From Vogesella alkaliphila (GTDB taxonomy: Bacteria; Pseudomonadota; Gammaproteobacteria; Burkholderiales; Chromobacteriaceae), in contig NZ_BMYW01000001.1 in assembly GCF_014652475.1 (NCBI RefSeq), forward strand, positions 62,001 through 126,000: 64,000 nt of DNA. Reading direction: 5' to 3'. Shown here in pieces: positions 28,394-37,872 of the stretch. The translations under genes and the position numbers were made by a program. Numbering within the stretch: the first letter of the stretch is position 1; each line of letters starts with the position of its first letter. The notes below the pieces were generated by a model. That model was not told the origin of the DNA. It did no database searches and saw only the letters and a program-made list of their open reading frames with translations.

Positions 28394-29632
28394 ATGTCCG
28401 CTCCCGTTACCCGCCAAACGTTCGATGAAGTGATGGTTCCCAACTACGCCCCGGCCGCGTTCGTACCGGTGAAGGGTGAAGGCTCGCGCCTGTGGGACCA
28501 GCAGGGCAAGGAATACATCGATTTCGCCAGCGGCATCGCCGTGACTAGCCTGGGCCATCTGCACCCGGAGCTGACCAAGGTATTGCACGAGCAGGTAGAC
28601 CGCCTGTGGCACCTGTCCAATACCTTCACCAACGAGCCGGCGCTGCGCCTGGCGCGTCGCCTGACCGAAACCACCTTTGCCGAGAAGGTGTTCTTCTGCA
28701 ACTCCGGCGCCGAAGCCAACGAAGCCGCGCTGAAGCTGGCCCGTCGTTACGCCTTCGACCATTTCGGCGGCAGCAAGACCGGCATCGTGTCCTGCAAGCA
28801 GGCCTTCCACGGCCGTACCCTGTTCACCGTATCGGTGGGCGGCCAGCCGAAGTACACCGAAGGCTTCGCCCCGCTGCCGGGTGACCTGAACCACATCGAA
28901 TTCAACAACCTGGCAGCTGCCGAGGCCGCCATCAATGCCGGTACCTGCGCCGTGATCGTGGAGCCGGTACAGGGCGAAGGCGGTGTGCTGCCGGCCACCC
29001 AGGCCTACCTGCAAAAGCTGCGCGAGCTGTGCGACAAGCACAACGCCCTGCTGATTTTCGACGAAGTACAGATTGGTGTTGGCCGCTCCGGCGCGCTGTA
29101 CGCCTACCAGGCCTACGGCGTGACCCCGGACATCCTGACCAGCGCCAAGGCCCTGGGTAACGGTTTCCCGGTCGCCGCCATGCTGACCAGCAACAAGGTA
29201 GCCGCCTCCTTCGTGGTCGGCACCCACGGTTCCACCTACGGTGGCAACCCGATGGCCTGCGCCGTGGCCGACAAGGTGCTGGAACTGATCAACACCCCGG
29301 CCGTGCTGGGCGGGGTGCAGCAGCGCCATGAGCTGATCAAGGCCGGCCTCGCGCGCATCAACGCCAAGTACGGCATCTTCAAGGAAGTGCGCGGCATGGG
29401 CCTCTTGATGGGCGCCGAGCTGCAGGGCGAGTTCGTGAACAAGGCCAAGGACATCGTCAACGCCGCCGCCAAGCACGGCCTGCTGGTGCTGGTCGCCGGC
29501 ACCAACGTGCTGCGCATCGTGCCGTCGCTGATCATTCCGGAAGCCGACGTACAGGAAGGCCTGGCTCGCCTGGAGGCCACCATCGCCGAACTGGTGAGCA
29601 AGGTGGAAGCCAAAGAGGCGCAACCGGCGTAA
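28394..29632 (+). CDS. astC: succinylornithine/acetylornithine aminotransferase (AST pathway)
   Basis: 412-residue class-III PLP aminotransferase (AstC/AruC, ArgD family). Seen are [43 protein letters not shown] (residues about 97-117), [15 protein letters not shown] and the PLP Lys in [13 protein letters not shown] (near residue 254). It converts N2-succinylornithine plus 2-oxoglutarate to succinylglutamate semialdehyde plus glutamate in arginine breakdown. Placement between ArgR and both AST transferase subunits supports a catabolic rather than biosynthetic role. Start at 28394 with GAAGGA; codon 16 of a longer frame also has an ATG at 28379. Confidence 0.92.
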   Translation: MSAPVTRQTFDEVMVPNYAPAAFVPVKGEGSRLWDQQGKEYIDFASGIAVTSLGHLHPELTKVLHEQVDRLWHLSNTFTNEPALRLARRLTETTFAEKVFFCNSGAEANEAALKLARRYAFDHFGGSKTGIVSCKQAFHGRTLFTVSVGGQPKYTEGFAPLPGDLNHIEFNNLAAAEAAINAGTCAVIVEPVQGEGGVLPATQAYLQKLRELCDKHNALLIFDEVQIGVGRSGALYAYQAYGVTPDILTSAKALGNGFPVAAMLTSNKVAASFVVGTHGSTYGGNPMACAVADKVLELINTPAVLGGVQQRHELIKAGLARINAKYGIFKEVRGMGLLMGAELQGEFVNKAKDIVNAAAKHGLLVLVAGTNVLRIVPSLIIPEADVQEGLARLEATIAELVSKVEAKEAQPA

Positions 29633-29642
29633 TGCCCATACA

Positions 29643-29672
29643 CGGCGGCGACCACGTATCGCCGCCGTTTTT
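29643..29672 (+). terminator. stem-loop with T-tract between astC and aruF
   Basis: Perfect 9-bp stem CGGCGGCGA / TCGCCGCCG with a 7-base loop and TTTTT. It has full intrinsic-terminator form but lies inside the ast operon, so it would lower expression of the downstream genes relative to astC. Confidence 0.8.
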
Positions 29673-29690
29673 CCCTACAGAGGAAGATCC

Positions 29691-30731
29691 ATGCTTCTTG
29701 TCCGCCCCAGCAAGCTGTCCGACCTGCCGCAGATCGAGCGCATGGCGCGCTCCGACGGCCCGGTCCTGCACTCCCTGCCGCCCGACCGCGAGCGCCTGCA
29801 GCAGCGCGTGAACGATTCCGTGCATTCGCTGCGCGCCGATGTCGACTGCCCCGGCGAGGAAAGCTACCTGTTCGTGCTGGAAGATACCGCCAGCGGCCAA
29901 CTGCACGGCACTGCCGGCATCATGGCGGTGGCCGGCTTCTCCGAACCGTTCTACGCCTTCCGCAACGAAGTGCTGGTGCACGCCTCGCGCGAGCTGAAGG
30001 TGAACCACCGCGTACACGCGCTGGTGACCTCGCACGAACTGACCGGCCGCACCCGCCTTACCGGCTTCTACTACGACGAAGCCGCGCTGGGCCGCGGCAT
30101 GGCGCTGCCGCAGCTGCTGTCGCGCGCCCGCATGATGTTCATTGCCCAGCACCGCGAACGCTTCAACAACGAGATCTTCTCGGTGCTGCCGGGTGTGACC
30201 GACGACAACGGACGCTCGCCGTTCTGGGACGCCGTCGGCTTCAAGTTCTTCCGTCGCGACTTCGCCGAGATGGAGCTGGCCTCCGGTGGTCGCAGCCGCA
30301 CCTTCATCGCCGAAATGATGCAGGTGGACCCGCTGTACGTGCCGCTGATCGCCGAAGAAGCACAGCGCGTGATGGGCGAGCCGCACGCCGGCGCGCGCAC
30401 CAACTACCGCTGCCACCTGGCCGAAGGCCTGGAGCCGGATCATTTTGTCGACCTGTTCGACGCCGGCCCGGTGCTCACCGCCCAGCTGGATGTCTGCCGC
30501 TCGGTACGCTACAGCCGCCTGCACACCGCCCGCCGTGGCGAAGTGAGCGGCGACACCGTGCCGCACCTGGTCAGCAACACGCTGACTGCCGACTTCCGCT
30601 GCCTGCTGGTGGACCTGCCGCCGCTGATGGGCGACGAAGTGGTTTTGCCGCCGGAAGTGGCGGATGCACTGGAAATCGTGGATGGCGACGCCGTGCGTTG
30701 CGTCCCGCTGAATAGCGAAGGGGCCCGCTGA
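29691..30731 (+). CDS. aruF: arginine N-succinyltransferase, alpha subunit
   Basis: 346-residue AstA-family protein (AruF/AruAI). It opens MLLVRPSKLSDLPQIERMAR and contains LFVLEDTASGQLHGTAGI, the GNAT-like RGMALPQLLSRARMMFIAQ, and DDNGRSPFWDAVG. With AruG it transfers succinyl from succinyl-CoA to arginine, the first step of the AST pathway. E. coli has one homodimeric AstA; two tandem diverged subunits are the Pseudomonas-type arrangement. The stop overlaps the next ATG by one base (TGATG). Confidence 0.93.
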   Translation: MLLVRPSKLSDLPQIERMARSDGPVLHSLPPDRERLQQRVNDSVHSLRADVDCPGEESYLFVLEDTASGQLHGTAGIMAVAGFSEPFYAFRNEVLVHASRELKVNHRVHALVTSHELTGRTRLTGFYYDEAALGRGMALPQLLSRARMMFIAQHRERFNNEIFSVLPGVTDDNGRSPFWDAVGFKFFRRDFAEMELASGGRSRTFIAEMMQVDPLYVPLIAEEAQRVMGEPHAGARTNYRCHLAEGLEPDHFVDLFDAGPVLTAQLDVCRSVRYSRLHTARRGEVSGDTVPHLVSNTLTADFRCLLVDLPPLMGDEVVLPPEVADALEIVDGDAVRCVPLNSEGAR

Positions 30732-31756
30732 TGTTCGTATTGCGTATGAGCCGGCCGGATGACGTAGACGCGCTGGTACAACTGGGGCACAAGGCTGGCC
30801 CCGGCCTCACCACCCTGAAACCCGACCCGGATGCGCAGGGCGCGCGCCTGCAGCGCGTGCAGCGCACCATCGCCGGCAGCGCCGAGCTGCCGGAGCAGGG
30901 TTATTTGTTCGTGCTGGAAGACACCACCAGCGGCAAGGTAGTGGGCGTGTGCGGCATCGAAGTGGCCGTGGGCCTGGACCAGGCGTTCTGGACCTACCGC
31001 ATGGATACCTTCGTGCACGCCAGCCGCGAGCTGGGGCTGTGGACGCGCATGGACAAACTGCACATGTCGCACGGCCTTACTGGCTACTCCGAGCTGTGCA
31101 CGCTGTTCCTCGACCCGGACTACCGCGTCAACGGCAACGGCTCGCTGCTGTCCAAGGCGCGCTTCATGTTCATCGGCCAGTTCCGCGAACGCTTTGCCGA
31201 GCGCATCTGCGCCGAAATGCGCGGCTACTTCGACGACAACGGCGAATCGCCGTTCTGGAAGGCGCTGGGCGCGCACTTCTACCGTATCGACTTCCACGAG
31301 GCCGACCGGCTGGTGGCGCTGGGCAAGAAATCCTTCCTCGCCGAGCTGATGCCGCGCTACCCGGTGTACATCGACTTCCTGCCGCAGGACGCCCGCGACT
31401 GCATCGGCAAGGTGCACAAGGAAACCGAGCCGGCACGCCGGCTGCTGGAAGTGGAAGGCCTGCGCCTGGAGCAGCACGTGGACATCTTCGAAGGCGGCCC
31501 GGTGCTGGAAGCGCGCATCGACGACCTGCGCGTGATGCGCGACAGCGGCCTGTGCCAGGTGGAAATCGTGGCTGAAGCTGCCGCCGATGCGCCGCGCCAG
31601 CTGGTGGCCAACGGCGAGCTGGCCGACTTCCGGGTGATTCTGGCTGCGGCCAACGTTAGCGCTGGTGTGGTGCATCTCACTGCCGAACAGGCGCGCGCGC
31701 TGCAGGTGAAAGCCGGCGACCGCGTGCGCGTGATGCTGCAGAACCCGGCCAAATAA
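30731..31756 (+). CDS. aruG: arginine/ornithine N-succinyltransferase, beta subunit
   Basis: 341-residue paralogue of the preceding gene (AruG/AruAII): MFVLRMSRPDDVDALVQLGH, YLFVLEDTTSGKVVGVCGI and DDNGESPFWKALGAHFYRIDF align block for block with AruF. Expected to be the partner subunit. The 13-bp dispersed word is present at 31645-31657 (AANV) near the C-terminus, a region less conserved between the two subunits. Confidence 0.93.
   Translation: MFVLRMSRPDDVDALVQLGHKAGPGLTTLKPDPDAQGARLQRVQRTIAGSAELPEQGYLFVLEDTTSGKVVGVCGIEVAVGLDQAFWTYRMDTFVHASRELGLWTRMDKLHMSHGLTGYSELCTLFLDPDYRVNGNGSLLSKARFMFIGQFRERFAERICAEMRGYFDDNGESPFWKALGAHFYRIDFHEADRLVALGKKSFLAELMPRYPVYIDFLPQDARDCIGKVHKETEPARRLLEVEGLRLEQHVDIFEGGPVLEARIDDLRVMRDSGLCQVEIVAEAAADAPRQLVANGELADFRVILAAANVSAGVVHLTAEQARALQVKAGDRVRVMLQNPAK
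31645..31657 (-). repeat. 13-bp DUS-like word inside a gene
   Basis: TGCGGCCAACGTT on the coding strand of aruG, read as AANV. Confidence 0.85.
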
Positions 31757-31802
31757 CCCAAGACTTTTGCCGGCAGCCAGCGCTGCCGGCTTACAAACGG
31801 GT

Positions 31803-31829
31803 GCCTCGAAAAACTGCGGTTTTCGGGGT
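31803..31829. repeat. short hairpin resembling the arms of the 42.3-kb repeat
   Basis: CCTCGAAAA...TTTTCGGGG, one mismatch in a 9-bp stem, in the aruG-astD gap. Its sequence resembles the left arm of the element at 42319-42455 (CCTCCAAAAACCCCCGGTTT), so it may be an internally deleted remnant. A separate GCCGGCAG/CTGCCGGC hairpin lies just upstream at 31769-31790. Confidence 0.45.
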
Positions 31830-31849
31830 GACCAGACAGGAAAATAATC

Positions 31850-33316
31850 ATGAGCCAACTGTTCATCGACGGCGCCTGGACCACCGGTCGCGGCGCATCC
31901 TTCGTATCGCTCAACCCGGCCAACGGCCAGCCGGTATGGGAAGGTCACTCGGCCTCCGCTGCCGACATCGACGCCGCCTTCGCCGCCGCCCGCCGCGCCT
32001 TTGACGACTGGCGCCGCCGCTCGCTGGACGAGCGCATCGCGCTGGTGCGCCGCTTTGCCGAAGTGCTGGGCGAGCACAAGGAAGAGATGGCCCGCGCCAT
32101 CGGCGTGGAAACCGGCAAGCCGCTGTGGGAATCGCGCCAGGAAGTGGCCGCCATGGTGGGCAAGATCGACATCTCCATCCGCTCCTACCAGGAACGTACC
32201 GGTGAAAAACGCGGCGAACTGGCCGGCGACACCACCGTGCTGCGCCACCGCCCGCACGGCGTGATGGCGGTATACGGCCCGTACAACTTCCCCGGCCACC
32301 TGCCGAACGGCCACATCGTGCCGGCGCTGATCGCCGGCAACACCATCCTGTTCAAGCCGTCCGAACTCACCCCGCTGGTAGCCGAGCTCACCATCAAGCT
32401 GTGGGAAAAGGCCGGCGCACCGGCTGGCGTGATCAACCTGCTGCAGGGCGAGCGCGACACCGGCATCGCCCTGGCGCAGCACCCGCAGCTGGATGGCCTG
32501 CTGTTCACCGGCAGCTCCGCCACCGGCGTGGCACTGCACAAGCAGTTCGCCGGCCGCCCGGGCTTCATGCTGGCGCTGGAAATGGGTGGCAACAATCCGA
32601 TGGTTGTTGCTGAAGTCGATAACCTGGACGGCGCCGTGCACCACGCCATCCAGTCGTCCTTCCTGTCCGCAGGTCAGCGCTGCACCTGCGCGCGCCGTCT
32701 GCTGGTACCGCACGGCGAGTTCGGCGACCGCTTCATCGCCCGCTTTGCCGAGGTCGCTGCCAAGCTCACCATCGGCGAATACGATGCCGAGCAGCAGCCG
32801 TTCATGGGCGCCATGGTGTCGCTGAAGGCCGCGCAGGGCATGTTGGCCGCACAGGACAAGCTGCTGGCCATGGGTGCCAAGTCCATCCTGGCCATGCGCC
32901 AGCTGGAAGGCGGCAAGGCCTTCGTTACCCCGGCCATCCTGGACGTGACTGACATCGCCGCCCAGCTGCCGGACGAGGAATACTTCGGCCCGCTGAGCCA
33001 GATCATCCGCTACCACGACTTCGACGAAGCGCTGCAGATCGCCAACAACACCCAGTACGGCCTGTCCGCCGCGCTGCTGGCCGACGACGAGGCGCTGTGG
33101 CAGCGCTTCAACCAGGACATCCGCGCTGGTGTGGTGAACTGGAACAAACCAACCAACGGCGCCTCCTCTGCGGCACCGTTCGGTGGCACCGGCCTGTCCG
33201 GCAACCACCGTCCGGGCGCCTACTACGCCGCCGACTACTGCGCCTACCCGATGGCATCGGTAGAAGCGGGCAGCCTGACGCTGCCGGCCCAGCTGTCGCC
33301 GGGCATGACTTTCTGA
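31850..33316 (+). CDS. astD: succinylglutamate-semialdehyde dehydrogenase
   Basis: 488-residue NAD-dependent aldehyde dehydrogenase (AstD/AruD). It has VYGPYNFPGHLPNGHIVPAL, FTGSSATGVALHKQ, the Glu in LEMGGNNPM and the catalytic Cys in SAGQRCTCARRLL (near residue 286). The NGAS...FGGTGLSGNHRPGAYYAADYCAYP C-terminus is characteristic of AstD. It oxidises N-succinylglutamate semialdehyde to N-succinylglutamate. It is followed by a strong terminator, and astB and astE are not here, so the remaining AST steps must be encoded elsewhere or be absent. Confidence 0.93.
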   Translation: MSQLFIDGAWTTGRGASFVSLNPANGQPVWEGHSASAADIDAAFAAARRAFDDWRRRSLDERIALVRRFAEVLGEHKEEMARAIGVETGKPLWESRQEVAAMVGKIDISIRSYQERTGEKRGELAGDTTVLRHRPHGVMAVYGPYNFPGHLPNGHIVPALIAGNTILFKPSELTPLVAELTIKLWEKAGAPAGVINLLQGERDTGIALAQHPQLDGLLFTGSSATGVALHKQFAGRPGFMLALEMGGNNPMVVAEVDNLDGAVHHAIQSSFLSAGQRCTCARRLLVPHGEFGDRFIARFAEVAAKLTIGEYDAEQQPFMGAMVSLKAAQGMLAAQDKLLAMGAKSILAMRQLEGGKAFVTPAILDVTDIAAQLPDEEYFGPLSQIIRYHDFDEALQIANNTQYGLSAALLADDEALWQRFNQDIRAGVVNWNKPTNGASSAAPFGGTGLSGNHRPGAYYAADYCAYPMASVEAGSLTLPAQLSPGMTF

Positions 33317-33339
33317 GGGTGTTGTTTCTGCTCCTTGAC

Positions 33340-33363
33340 AGCCCGCCGCGTGCGGGCTTTTTT
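33340..33363 (+). terminator. rho-independent terminator after astD
   Basis: Stem AGCCCGC / GCGGGCT with loop CGCGT, then TTTTTT (33358-33363), 24 bp after the stop. A second imperfect inverted pair, TGCGGCCAAGCTTG...CAAGCCTGGCCGCA at 33367-33396, is a degenerate pair of the dispersed word. Confidence 0.9.
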
Positions 33364-33408
33364 GCGTGCGGCCAAGCTTGTGCAAGCCTGGCCGCACGCG
33401 CTCAGAAC

Positions 33409-33552
33409 CTGTTCAAAGTCTCGCGCGCTCACGCGGGACAAGGCGAAAACGGCTGAGGAAGCGGCGTTTAGCTGGATATCAACAAGCAGGCCGAAGGCGT
33501 TTTCAACGCGGTATCGCCCCATGTGAGATCAGTCGCAGCAGGCATTGAACAG
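33409..33552. repeat. palindromic repeat element, copy A
   Basis: About 144 bp bounded by the perfect inverted ends CTGTTCAA and TTGAACAG. The core GACAAGGCGAAAACGGCTGA...CAACGCGGTATCGCC is shared almost base for base with copy B at 42098-42219, whose ends are different but equally self-complementary. Shared core plus private matching ends fits a mobile or structured REP/MITE-like family. Confidence 0.7.
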
Positions 33553-33556
33553 CTTG

Positions 33557-36028
33557 TCAGGACTTGCCGCGCAGGTAGTCGACCACCGCCGCCGGCGGCA
33601 TGGGTCGCGCTTCGAGAAAGCCCTGCATCTCGTCGCAGCCGTTGGCCAGCAGCCAGGCCTGCTGCGCCGGGGTTTCCACACCCTCGGCCACGGTGTGGCA
33701 GGCCAGCTGTTGCGCCAGGGTGATGATGGTGCGCACCACCGCGCGGCCTTCCTCGCGGTCGAGGTTGCGCACGAAGGCGAGGTCGATCTTCAGCACCGAC
33801 ACCGGCAGCTGCTGCAGGTAGGCGAGCGAGGAGTAGCCGGTGCCGAAGTCGTCGAGCGCGAGATGCAGCCCCAGCCCGCGCAGCTGCTGCAGCACCGGCA
33901 GCGCCCACTGCAGGTTTTCCATCGCCGCGGTCTCGGTGATTTCCAGCTCCAGCTGCGCCGGGTCCACGCCGTGGCGCCGGCAGCTTTGCAGCAGCCAGTC
34001 CTGCAGCCCGGCGTCGCCGAGCTGGCGCGGCGACAGGTTGATCGCCATGCGGCCAACCTGGTGGCCGTCGCGCTGCCAGGCGGCGCGCTGCACGATGGCC
34101 TGGTCCAGCGCCCAGCGCCCGAGGCGCAGGATGAAGCCGGTTTCTTCCGCCACCGGGATGAACTCGCCGGGGCTGATGGCGCCCTCGGCCGCCTGCCAGC
34201 GCAGCAGCGCCTCGAAGCCGGCGACGCAGCCGTCGCGCAGTCGCACCCGCGGCTGGTACACCATCGCGAATTGTTGCTGCTGCAGCGCCAGCGCCATCTG
34301 GCCGGCCAGCTGCAGCCAGCGCCGGGTGCGCGCCGGCTCGCAATCGCTGAACGCCACCACCGGGGTGCTGACGCTGCGCTTGGCGGCGGTCATCGCCATC
34401 TCGGCGTTTTGCAGCAGCTGGCCGGGCTGGTCGCCGTCCTCGGGATAGCGGCAGTAGCCGGCACGGGCGCCGGCCTGCAGCTCGATGCCGCCGGGCAGCA
34501 CGAAGGGCGCGGCAAAGGCTTCCAGCAGTTGCTGCGCACGCGGCAGCGGCTCGCGCTGGCCCGGCATCAGCACGGCGAAGCTGTCACCCTGCAAGCGCGT
34601 CAGCTGCTCGTCGGGGTGCAGCAGGCGCAGCAGGCGCTGGCTGGCGGCCACCAGTAGCGCGTCGCCGCTGTCGTGGCCGAACACCTGGTTGATGCGGCCC
34701 AGCGCGTCGATATTGCACAGCAGCAGCGCGCCGTGCGGGCACTGCTGCAGGCTGGCGTCCAGCTGGCGGAGGGTGGCGTGGCGGTTGGGCAGCCCGGTCA
34801 GCTCGTCGTTGAGCGCCAGCCACTGCAGCTGCGAGGTCTGCTGCACCTGCACGCTGATGTCGCTGACAAAGGCCAGCACATAGTCGTGCGGCCCCCACTG
34901 CAGCGGCGCCAGCTCGACGCTGGCGTGGAACTGGCTGCCGTCGCAGCGCTCGGCGGTCACCTGCTGGCGCTCGCTCATGCGGCGCACGCTGGCCGCGGCG
35001 TGGTAGTCGCCACGGTGCTGGCGGTGCGCGCCGCGCCGCGCGATCGGTACCAGCTGGTCGATGTGGCCGCCGTCCAGCGCGCCCGGCGCGGCATGGAACA
35101 GCTGCTCCGCCGCCGGATTGCTGCTGACGATGCGGCCGTCCTGATCCACCACCAGAATGCCCAGCGGCGCGCCGGAAACCAGCGCGTGCAGCCGGTTGCG
35201 CGCGTCCTCGTGCGCGGTCTTTTCCACCGTCAGCTGCTGGTAGGGTTGCAGCAGGCGGGTCTCGATCACCCCGCGCAGGAAGAAGCCCTGGCCGATGACC
35301 TTGAACACGTGGCCGAGGCCGTTGGCGACGTCGTCGACCAGCTGGTAGAAGCAGAAAAACAGCTCGCCGAAGGCCAGCACCAGCAGGCCGGCGGTCAGCC
35401 ACTGCCCGGCGAAGATGGACTGCTGCGCGCGGTGCACGCGAAAGGCCAGCAACAGGTAGGCGCCCACCAGCAGCCACTCCAGCGAGATCTTCAGCGGCGT
35501 CAGGCCGCTGCCGGGCTGGAACAGCACCGGCAGCCTGTCGTACAGGCCGACGCCGAGCAGCGCCACCAGCGCGCCGTAAAGCCACAGCAGCGGAATAGCG
35601 CGCCGCTGTTGCGGGGGCGGCAGCAGCATGCACAGGATGGCCAGCGCCACCATCGCGCGTGCGCCCAGCCACAGCACGATGGCCTTTTGCGGGGTGTTGG
35701 CGGTGACGAAGGCCGGCAGCAGCGCGTAGGACACGGTGTGCAGGGTATCCAGCGCCGCGATCACCGCGAAGCCGACCGCAAGCACCCGCAGCGGGCGGCT
35801 GCTGTCGGTGCGGAACCAGGCCATCACCGCCACCAGCAGGCTCATCGCGATGGACAGGATTTCCAGCATGGTGTGGATGGCGGCGTAGCCGGGCAGGCGC
35901 GCCCAGCCGGGCGACACCAGCTGCAACAGCAGCATCAGCGAGATCAGGAAGCACAGCAGCAGCGCCAGCGGCAGCGGGGTTGCGCTGTTGGCGGACGGCG
36001 TACTGGCGGGCCAGGACAGAGATAGCAT
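33557..36028 (-). CDS. membrane MASE3-PAS-GGDEF(degenerate)-EAL protein, c-di-GMP phosphodiesterase
   Basis: 823 residues. The N-terminal MASE3-type membrane domain (about 15-265, eight helices, [16 protein letters not shown] typical) is followed by PAS (about 280-400), GGDEF (about 400-555) and EAL (about 565-820). The GGDEF catalytic loop reads LQGDSFAVL rather than GGDEF, so cyclase activity is unlikely. The EAL domain keeps [39 protein letters not shown] and AEGVET, all expected for an active c-di-GMP phosphodiesterase. A single gene controlling motility/biofilm signalling from the inner membrane. Confidence 0.93.
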   Translation of the reverse strand: MLSLSWPASTPSANSATPLPLALLLCFLISLMLLLQLVSPGWARLPGYAAIHTMLEILSIAMSLLVAVMAWFRTDSSRPLRVLAVGFAVIAALDTLHTVSYALLPAFVTANTPQKAIVLWLGARAMVALAILCMLLPPPQQRRAIPLLWLYGALVALLGVGLYDRLPVLFQPGSGLTPLKISLEWLLVGAYLLLAFRVHRAQQSIFAGQWLTAGLLVLAFGELFFCFYQLVDDVANGLGHVFKVIGQGFFLRGVIETRLLQPYQQLTVEKTAHEDARNRLHALVSGAPLGILVVDQDGRIVSSNPAAEQLFHAAPGALDGGHIDQLVPIARRGAHRQHRGDYHAAASVRRMSERQQVTAERCDGSQFHASVELAPLQWGPHDYVLAFVSDISVQVQQTSQLQWLALNDELTGLPNRHATLRQLDASLQQCPHGALLLCNIDALGRINQVFGHDSGDALLVAASQRLLRLLHPDEQLTRLQGDSFAVLMPGQREPLPRAQQLLEAFAAPFVLPGGIELQAGARAGYCRYPEDGDQPGQLLQNAEMAMTAAKRSVSTPVVAFSDCEPARTRRWLQLAGQMALALQQQQFAMVYQPRVRLRDGCVAGFEALLRWQAAEGAISPGEFIPVAEETGFILRLGRWALDQAIVQRAAWQRDGHQVGRMAINLSPRQLGDAGLQDWLLQSCRRHGVDPAQLELEITETAAMENLQWALPVLQQLRGLGLHLALDDFGTGYSSLAYLQQLPVSVLKIDLAFVRNLDREEGRAVVRTIITLAQQLACHTVAEGVETPAQQAWLLANGCDEMQGFLEARPMPPAAVVDYLRGKS

Positions 36029-36252
36029 GCGGACGGGCTTTCGGCTGGGGTCGCAAAAGGGTGGTCAGGCAGCGCCGTCCGGTGCCGGCGGCAAGTTATC
36101 ACTTTACCTTAAGTCATGCTCGCCATGCCGCGACAGCGTGCCGGAACTTGATTTGACCCCGCCGCCGGTGTGGCAATGCCGACAACGGGTGCCGGTGCGG
36201 AGCGGGGAGAAGCGTAGCCCGGATAAGCTTGGCCGCAAGCACAGCGCGGCCA

Positions 36253-36265
36253 TGCGGCCAACCTT
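36253..36265 (-). repeat. 13-bp DUS-like word (TGCGGCCAACCTT on +)
   Basis: Exact copy. A one-mismatch partner in the opposite orientation (AAGCTTGGCCGCA, 36225-36237) lies 15 bp to its left, so the two can pair as a stem-loop downstream of the membrane protein gene at 36291. Confidence 0.85.
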
Positions 36266-36290
36266 GCGGCACACCGCACGCGGACAGACC

Positions 36291-36638
36291 TCAGGGGATG
36301 AAGGTCAGGAAGCTCCAGGCCACCATGATGTTGGACATCAGCGCCACGCCCACCGTGAAGCCGATGCCGGAAAATAGCGCCCACAGCTGGAACAGCGACG
36401 CCCAGTCCGTCAGCTGCAGCGCCAGCGCCTTGGCCAGGTGGTGGCTGGCCAGCAGCAAGGCGCACAGGATCGTCCACTTCAGCAGGTAGCCCGGCAGGTA
36501 TTTGCGCTGCTCGCGGTTGTAGCGATAGTTCTGCTCGCGCAGCATCTGGTCGCCGCGCGAGACGTCGCGGAACAGCCAGTAGGGGATGAAATAGAGATAC
36601 AAGAGCTGCAGCAATCCGGGGTCCGGTGTGGTGGGCAT
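36291..36638 (-). CDS. small membrane protein of unknown function
   Basis: 115 residues from an ATG with AGGAG upstream (a longer GTG start is possible). A short cytoplasmic N-terminus with a basic, Tyr-rich stretch (QNYRYNREQRKYLPGYLLK) precedes two or three helices (WTILCALLLASHHLAKALAL; WALFSGIGFTVGVALMSNIMVAW). No family recognised. Flanked by repeats, transcribed alone. Confidence 0.65.
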   Translation of the reverse strand: MPTTPDPGLLQLLYLYFIPYWLFRDVSRGDQMLREQNYRYNREQRKYLPGYLLKWTILCALLLASHHLAKALALQLTDWASLFQLWALFSGIGFTVGVALMSNIMVAWSFLTFIP

Positions 36639-36756
36639 GATCGTGTCTCCTGCTGGTGCCGGAACGGCTTGCACCGCCTCGCGGCGTTGTCTTGCTCACA
36701 CTATAGACACACCCCGGCGTCCACATGGCGCACGTGCTCCGCGAGGGGGGCTTTCG

Positions 36757-36785
36757 TCGCCCGGATAAGCGCAGCGCTTATCCGG
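36757..36785. repeat. REP-like stem-loop CCGGATAAGCG-CAG-CGCTTATCCGG
   Basis: Perfect 11-bp inverted repeat ten bases downstream of the LysR gene (36795). Its left half, (G/T)AGCCCGGATAAGC, recurs at 36214-36228, where it runs into a copy of the dispersed word, and part of it is reused in the last codons and stop of the LysR gene. It resembles short extragenic palindromes common in proteobacteria and may terminate the LysR transcript, but there is no T-tract. Confidence 0.6.
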
Positions 36786-36794
36786 TTCACGAAT

Positions 36795-37721
36795 TTATCC
36801 GGGCGGCGACAGGGCCGCCTCTTCCTGCGCCGCCTGCGCCAGCAGCCAGTCGCGGAACACGCGCACCTTGTACACGTCGGTGCGGGTGGCCGGGTGCACC
36901 AGGTAGTAGGCGTGCTGGCTGCGTACCGGCTGGTCCAGCGCCAGCACCAGCCGGCCGCTGGCCAGCTCCTCCGCCACCAGGAACTGCGGCAGCACCGCGA
37001 TGCCGAGGCCGGAGATGGCCGCCTGGATCACCATGAAGAAGTGCTCGAAGCGGGGCCCGCTCAGCAGGCTGGCCTGATGGGTGTCCATGTCCTGCAGGCC
37101 GACGGCGGACAGCCAGTCGTTCCACGCCTGCGGCCGCGTGGTGTGCTGCAGCAGGGTGTAGTCCAGCAGCTCGCGCACGTCGGCGAGCGGCTTCTGCAGC
37201 AGGCCGGGGGCGCACACCGGCACGATGTCCTCGCCCATCAGCCGGTGGCAGATGGCGCCCGGCCACAGCGCCGGGCCGAAGTGAATCGCCACGTCGGCTT
37301 CCACCTTGTCGAAATCGAACGGTCGCACCTGGGTAACCAGGTTGAGCTGGATATCCGGGTAGCGCGCGCTGAAGTCCACCAGCCGCGGCACCAGCCAGCG
37401 CGAGCCGAAGGTGGGCAGCATGGCCACGGTGAGCACGCCGCCTTCGCCGCGATAGGCCATCAGCTGCAGTGTGGCGGCTTCGGCGCGATCCAGCACGTCC
37501 TGGATCGCCGCGGCGTAGGCCTCGCCGGCCACGGTGAGCACCAGCCGCTGCTTGACGCGCTCGAACAGCGGGCGGCCGATGAAGTCTTCCAGGCCGCGAA
37601 TCTGGCGGCTGACCGCGCTTTGCGTCAGGTTCAGTTCCTCGGCGGCACGGGTGAAGCTCAGGTGGCGCACGGCGGCTTCGAAACACTGCAGGGCCATCAG
37701 CGAGGGGAGGGTGCGGCGCAT
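36795..37721 (-). CDS. LysR-family regulator, GcvA-like
   Basis: 308 residues. The N-terminal winged helix (LPSLMALQCFEAAVRHLSF, AAEELNLTQSAVSRQIRGLE) and substrate domain have the GcvA-type RPFDFDKVEADVAIHFG. It is divergent from the DUF1338 gene with a 151-bp gap, the usual place for a LysR regulator of that operon. The effector is unknown; lysine catabolites are a fair guess. Confidence 0.9.
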   Translation of the reverse strand: MRRTLPSLMALQCFEAAVRHLSFTRAAEELNLTQSAVSRQIRGLEDFIGRPLFERVKQRLVLTVAGEAYAAAIQDVLDRAEAATLQLMAYRGEGGVLTVAMLPTFGSRWLVPRLVDFSARYPDIQLNLVTQVRPFDFDKVEADVAIHFGPALWPGAICHRLMGEDIVPVCAPGLLQKPLADVRELLDYTLLQHTTRPQAWNDWLSAVGLQDMDTHQASLLSGPRFEHFFMVIQAAISGLGIAVLPQFLVAEELASGRLVLALDQPVRSQHAYYLVHPATRTDVYKVRVFRDWLLAQAAQEEAALSPPG

Positions 37722-37872
37722 AGTGAGTTCATGAGTTTAAGGAATGAAGTCAGCAGAATACATCGCTTGAGCGCGACAGGGAAAGCCGTGACACTTTGCT
37801 TCATCAACGCCGCAGCAAGGATCAGCGATAGATCGCCGGCGCCATCGCACACTCAGGGAAGGGTATTCACAA

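Noticed and set aside
33367-33396. Third terminator formed by the dispersed word
   Set aside because: The pair is degenerate (AAGCTTG / CAAGCCTGG) and lies just beyond a stronger T-tailed terminator; probably a decayed pair.
36757-36785. Strong intrinsic terminator of the LysR gene
   Set aside because: The stem is perfect, but no T-run follows on the minus strand, and the half-sequence recurs at 36214, so it is listed as a REP-like repeat.
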